From Rhodanobacter sp. A1T4 (GTDB lineage Bacteria; Pseudomonadota; Gammaproteobacteria; Xanthomonadales; Rhodanobacteraceae), in NCBI RefSeq assembly GCF_014207185.1, contig NZ_JACHCP010000006.1, forward strand, positions 248,001 through 312,000: a DNA stretch of 64,000 bases. The letters run 5' to 3'. Under the pieces are notes generated by a model that saw only the letters and a list, made by a program, of their open reading frames with translations, did no database searches and had not been told where the DNA came from. Of the stretch, positions 60,609 through 64,000 are shown one piece after another (positions within the stretch are counted from its first letter, which is position 1; every line of letters begins with the position of its first letter). The translations under genes were made by a program, and so were the position numbers.

Positions 60609-60983
60609 ATGAACCATTACAAGCCACCCACGAAAAAGCCAGTCAATCGCGTGGACTGGAGCGATCCGCACCTGGAATCGCTGTTGCAGAAGACCGAGAG
60701 CTGGAAGCTTGATAATCGCGGCAACTTTCCGCCGGAAGAGGTGCAGATCCATGTCGGCTGGGCCGCCACCGTCGGCAAGCCTGCCTTGCTGGTCTGGGAG
60801 CGCGATCAGGCCATGGTGCTGGAAACCCGTTTTACGCTTCAGGAGGGCGAACACATTCGTGTAGATAGCCATCAGGGTGAAAGCATCCGCACCGTTTGGG
60901 GCGTGGTCATCGAGGGGCGCGAAGGCAATCGCGCCGAAGATCAGGCCAATGGTGTCCACGTGTATTGGCTGCATGTCCGCTAA
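60609..60983 (+). CDS. Hypothetical protein
   Basis: A 124-residue soluble protein starting MNHYKPPTKKPVNRVDWSDP. It has alternating strands (EVQIHVGWAATVGKPALLVW, MVLETRFTLQEGEHIRVDSH, WGVVIEGREGNRAEDQANGV) that suggest a small beta-rich fold. No cysteine, no signal peptide, no recognised family. ATG 60597 is an alternative start. Convergent with the isoamylase gene. Confidence 0.6.
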   Translation: MNHYKPPTKKPVNRVDWSDPHLESLLQKTESWKLDNRGNFPPEEVQIHVGWAATVGKPALLVWERDQAMVLETRFTLQEGEHIRVDSHQGESIRTVWGVVIEGREGNRAEDQANGVHVYWLHVR

Positions 60984-61105
60984 GGGCGAGCCGAGCGGCG
61001 GTCAAGCAGTTGCTGATAGCCGATAGGATTGACACGGTCAGCGGTACACGAAGGCCGTGCTCAGGTCGCACTTCCGGAAACTGCATTCTCTCCGCGGTTT
61101 TCTGA

Positions 61106-63436
61106 TTACTTCGAGATCAGCAGCAGCAAGGACTGATTACATTGGCTGTAGGTGGTGCCCGAACCGCCAATCAGGGTTTCGTTGCCGGGTGTGACGAAGG
61201 TATTGACGCCGTCGTTCCAGTTGCAGGTGTCGGTCACGCGGTACCAGTTCGTGCCGGTTGGTGGCGCGGGCAAGGTGAACGTGACGCTGCCGGACCAGCC
61301 GTTGTAGGCGATATAGATTGAATTGGCATCGCCGAACGATGAGCCGTTGATGGTATAGGCGATCGAGTAGTTGCTGGTGTTGTTCCAGTAGCTGCTCGTG
61401 GCCGCCGCGCCGCTCGGCTGATACCAGGCGACCTGGCTGCTCGTGTACCAAGTAGCAGGGCGCAGTGCGGGATGCGCCTCGCGGAATGCAATGAGCCGCT
61501 GGGCGAAGGTGTAGAAGTTCGACTGATTGGTGCTCCACGTATTGGTCAGCCAGTTGGCCGTCGAGTCGAGGTTGTAGGCGTTGTTATTGCATTGAAGCGT
61601 GCGTAGATATTCGTCGCCGCCCTGCATCAGCGGTGTGCCGGCCGAGAGCATTTCGAACGCCATGCCAGTGCGTGCCGCACGACGCTGGTCGAGCGCCGTA
61701 CCGGTGCCGGCCGACATGCCCTGATCCCAGCTGTAGTTGGTGGTCGTGCCGCCATCCGATGGGCCGTATGGCCACGCCTGCGCATTGCTGGAACCGTTGC
61801 AGGCATAGACGTCGTTGAGAGTCAGGCCGTCATGCACGTCGATGAAGTTGGTCGAGTTCCACGGTGCACGGCCGCTGGCCTGGAACAGATTGGACGAGCC
61901 GGAGAAATCGTTCGCGTCCTGGCTGATGGAGATCGTCATGTTGCCCAGCTCGTTCTGCGCTTGACGCAGGCTGTCACGAAAGCTGCCGTTCCACTCGGAC
62001 CAGCCTTTTGGAAAGCCACCAAGCTGGTAAGAATTGTCGCCAATCGCCCAGGGTTCGGCATACAGATCGAGCCCACTGCCACCGGCCGCGGGGCGGACGG
62101 TGAATTCACTGAGGATGCGGTTGATCGCGACATTCGAATCGGCCGCGTCGAAGTTGTAGCCGCCGTTCGGGCAGTTGGGCGCGGCGGACGTGTAACTGCC
62201 ATTGAGGCAACTGTTGCCCAGCACGGCGGCGAGATCGAAACGGAAACCATCGACGCCCATCGTGTTGGCCCAATAGGCGAGGGAATCGACGATCAGGTTC
62301 TGCGCGACGGTGTTGTAGGTGTTGTAGTTGGCGCCAATGCCGGTGTTGTCGTAGTAGTACTGGTTGCCGGAGGCGAGTTCGTAATAGGTTGTGTTGTCCA
62401 GGCCACGCCAGGAAGTAATGGTTGCCGTGGTGGGGTCAGAGCTGCTCCACGTGCCGCCTTCGCTGGTGTGGTTGTAGACCACGTCCATGTAGACCTTGAT
62501 GCCGGCGTTGTGGAATGCCTGCACCATTGCCTGGAACTCGGCGGTGGGGCCGCCTGCCGCCTTGTTGTAAGCGTAATGCCGATCTGGTGCGAAGTAGTCT
62601 TCGGTCATGTAACCCCAGTAGTTCTGGTTCGCGTCCGAATTCGGCACGACGTCGTTCGCGTCGTTCTGCGTTTCCTGCAGGGGCAGAAATTCGACGGCGG
62701 TGATGCCGAGGCTGGCGAGCGCTGGCGCCTTGAGTCCGGCGCCTTGATAGGTGCCGCGATAGGTTGCCGCGATGCTGGTGTCCTGCTCGGTCAGGCCGCG
62801 CACATTGACTTCGTAGATCACGTCGTCCTTCTGCGCTCGCGTGGGCTTGGTACCGGTGCTTTGTGTACTTGGTGCCAGCACGATGCCTTTCGATGCATAC
62901 GTGCCACTGTCGGTATTTCGGTAGCTGGCGCCCGAGGCAAAGATGTCGGCATTCTGGTTTGACGCGTTGAGCGGATCCTGGCTCATCTCCTGCGCATAGG
63001 GGTCAAGCAGCAGCTTGTTTGGATTGAAGCGGTTGCCACTCGCATCAACATCCGAAATGAAGCCTGCCGCCGAGCCTTTGCCCCAGCTCGCGTTGTAGGG
63101 CCAGTTCGGCCCCCAGGCGCGGTAGCCGTAATACACCGATCCAGTGATGCCGGCAGCCTGGATCGACGACACCGGCACGGTGACCGACCAGACCCCATTG
63201 CCAACCGAACTCAACACATAATTCGCGGAATCCTGTGCGCCGTAACCGCTGGCATACAGGTACAGCATCATTCGCGTGGCCTGCGAGGAATAGACTCGGA
63301 AGGTGATGCTGGTTTTCTGGGCGTTGTAGCTCGCGCCAAGCGTCATGCTGTTGATGGCAGCATGTGTGGGCATGATCGGAGTGCCGGCGAGGCTGACACA
63401 GACGAGCAACGCGGCGAGAATCTTTGGACACTTCAT
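61106..63436 (-). CDS. iam: Secreted isoamylase (glycogen/amylopectin 6-glucanohydrolase, GH13_11)
   Basis: A 776-residue precursor with a 26-residue signal peptide, the length of the well-studied Pseudomonas amyloderamosa enzyme, and very close to it in sequence (mature N-terminus AINSMTLGASYNAQKTSITF). An N-terminal CBM48-type domain precedes the GH13 barrel. Catalytic residues: nucleophile Asp401 in GVDGFRFDLA, acid/base Glu461 in DLYAEPWAIG, and Asp in FIDVHDGLTLND. It hydrolyses alpha-1,6 branch points of starch and glycogen outside the cell. It stands alone here, without amylase or glycogen genes. The next gene upstream is the 3' end of a membrane-barrel-like protein. Confidence 0.95.
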   Translation of the reverse strand: MKCPKILAALLVCVSLAGTPIMPTHAAINSMTLGASYNAQKTSITFRVYSSQATRMMLYLYASGYGAQDSANYVLSSVGNGVWSVTVPVSSIQAAGITGSVYYGYRAWGPNWPYNASWGKGSAAGFISDVDASGNRFNPNKLLLDPYAQEMSQDPLNASNQNADIFASGASYRNTDSGTYASKGIVLAPSTQSTGTKPTRAQKDDVIYEVNVRGLTEQDTSIAATYRGTYQGAGLKAPALASLGITAVEFLPLQETQNDANDVVPNSDANQNYWGYMTEDYFAPDRHYAYNKAAGGPTAEFQAMVQAFHNAGIKVYMDVVYNHTSEGGTWSSSDPTTATITSWRGLDNTTYYELASGNQYYYDNTGIGANYNTYNTVAQNLIVDSLAYWANTMGVDGFRFDLAAVLGNSCLNGSYTSAAPNCPNGGYNFDAADSNVAINRILSEFTVRPAAGGSGLDLYAEPWAIGDNSYQLGGFPKGWSEWNGSFRDSLRQAQNELGNMTISISQDANDFSGSSNLFQASGRAPWNSTNFIDVHDGLTLNDVYACNGSSNAQAWPYGPSDGGTTTNYSWDQGMSAGTGTALDQRRAARTGMAFEMLSAGTPLMQGGDEYLRTLQCNNNAYNLDSTANWLTNTWSTNQSNFYTFAQRLIAFREAHPALRPATWYTSSQVAWYQPSGAAATSSYWNNTSNYSIAYTINGSSFGDANSIYIAYNGWSGSVTFTLPAPPTGTNWYRVTDTCNWNDGVNTFVTPGNETLIGGSGTTYSQCNQSLLLLISK

Positions 63437-63865
63437 TCGGGTCTGCCTCCATCCTGTTTCGTTGACGATCAGGTGCTACAGAGTCGACGTGATGGAGCGT
63501 ATGTTGAGGTGTCGGGACAACCTGGCGTAACGGGTTGCGTTTGCCGCCGTGATGTCAAAGACCACTACTCATCGCACGTCATGGGCGCGATAGAAGTCAT
63601 GCGGCGCTCAGTGCATGGATAGTAGGTAGCATCGCAATGCAGCAACCAGCGTCTGCATACGTATTCATTGAAAAGAGATCGGAGACTGCGAGGAGATAGA
63701 GCTTTTTGCTTTGTCGTCTCAGCGGGCGTGTTTTTGCCTTCCGCTGCGGCTCGGCGAAGATGGATCGCCGAAACAGGCTTTGTGGGCGCACATGGCTGCG
63801 GGCGAGCTCGAGTTTGCCTTGTCGTTCTCTATGGACTGCTGCTTGTAGCAGCGTGCCACAAGTGG
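63437..63865. other. Intergenic gap
   Basis: Isoamylase promoter region. A hairpin TCGGCGA/TCGCCGA lies at 63751-63771. No gene is recognised. Confidence 0.4.
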
Positions 63866-64000
63866 CTACATCATCTGCTTGCCATAGCGATACTCCGCCA
63901 ATAGCCAGAGCTTGCGCTGGTTCACGGTGAAGCTGTCGGCGCGGTAGTCGCCGTACTGCAGCTCGAGGGTGAAGCGCGTACTGACCTGCGCTTTGACGCC
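63866..64000 (-). CDS. Outer-membrane beta-barrel-like protein, C-terminal end (cut by window edge)
   Basis: Only the last 44 residues are visible, ending at TAG 63866: VSTRFTLELQYGDYRADSFT, then VNQRKLWLLAEYRYGKQMM. The alternating hydrophobic/polar strands with aromatic ends look like two transmembrane beta strands and a turn. It lacks the usual terminal Phe. The identity cannot be fixed from this piece; a porin or glucan-uptake protein would suit the neighbouring isoamylase (speculative). Confidence 0.4.
   Translation of the reverse strand, partial: GVKAQVSTRFTLELQYGDYRADSFTVNQRKLWLLAEYRYGKQMM

Noticed and set aside
61832-62962. 376-codon plus-strand frame with Val/Gly-rich text
   Set aside because: Antisense to isoamylase; low-complexity product typical of a shadow frame.
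1-64000. tRNA, rRNA, CRISPR and intact transposase
   Set aside because: No tRNA-like T-loop, rRNA segment, regular spacer array or complete DDE/DEDD transposase was found on either strand.

Overview
This looks like a chromosomal stretch from a GC-rich gammaproteobacterium of the Rhodanobacteraceae/Xanthomonadaceae (Dyella/Rhodanobacter/Luteibacter-like). The call rests on GC-rich codon usage, two large M61 PDZ peptidases with signal peptides, a secreted Pseudomonas-type isoamylase, and a small charged protein typical of xanthomonads. No rRNA, tRNA, CRISPR array, prophage or intact transposase was seen.

Layout. 0-3.4 kb: an ECF sigma factor and a Ser/Thr kinase cut by the left edge face a secreted HAF-repeat protein. 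The HAF locus is tandemly duplicated and its second copy is decayed; a secreted barnase-like ribonuclease follows. 3.8-7.4 kb: two divergent regulator/flavoenzyme pairs (Rrf2 with a thioredoxin-reductase-like protein, HxlR with an Old Yellow Enzyme). 7.4-16 kb: a broken XRE regulator, a PAS-PAS-GGDEF-EAL protein, a CPBP protease, a peroxiredoxin, a CGNR regulator, an epoxide hydrolase and a MarR/FMN-reductase pair with an 11-bp perfect palindrome between them. 16-21 kb: a LytS/LytTR two-component system followed by an M61 peptidase. 21-31 kb: LysR/aldo-keto reductase, an archaeal-like methyltransferase, LysR/zinc alcohol dehydrogenase, an AraC/SDR cassette bracketed by inverted transposon-end-like repeats, then a YheO-type regulator and a second M61 peptidase. 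31-44.4 kb: serine hydrolases, a Spy-like chaperone, AraC-GyrI with a hydrolase, YCII, a DHA2 exporter, GSTs and an alpha-L-fucosidase. 44.4-48 kb: NmrA-like protein with LysR, and a membrane glycosyltransferase. 48.2-54.4 kb: a likely island of small redox genes bounded by inverted arrays of a ~23-bp repeat and littered with insertion-sequence relics. 54.5-64 kb: a tautomerase relic, a TetR/dehalogenase-like pair, an ArsR/SDR pair, small membrane and charged proteins, GST, DUF899, isoamylase and the 3' end of an outer-membrane-like protein.

The theme is a dense set of one-regulator/one-enzyme modules, most divergently transcribed around a short intergenic palindrome, for electrophiles, quinones, aldehydes, peroxides and epoxides. 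The most unusual points are the two gene cassettes bracketed by inverted multi-repeat arrays that resemble IS21-family ends but lack a transposase, a secreted barnase-like RNase lacking two expected arginines and any visible barstar, and a conserved coding-like 60-bp block upstream of two unrelated genes. All family calls come from reading motifs; none was checked by database search.
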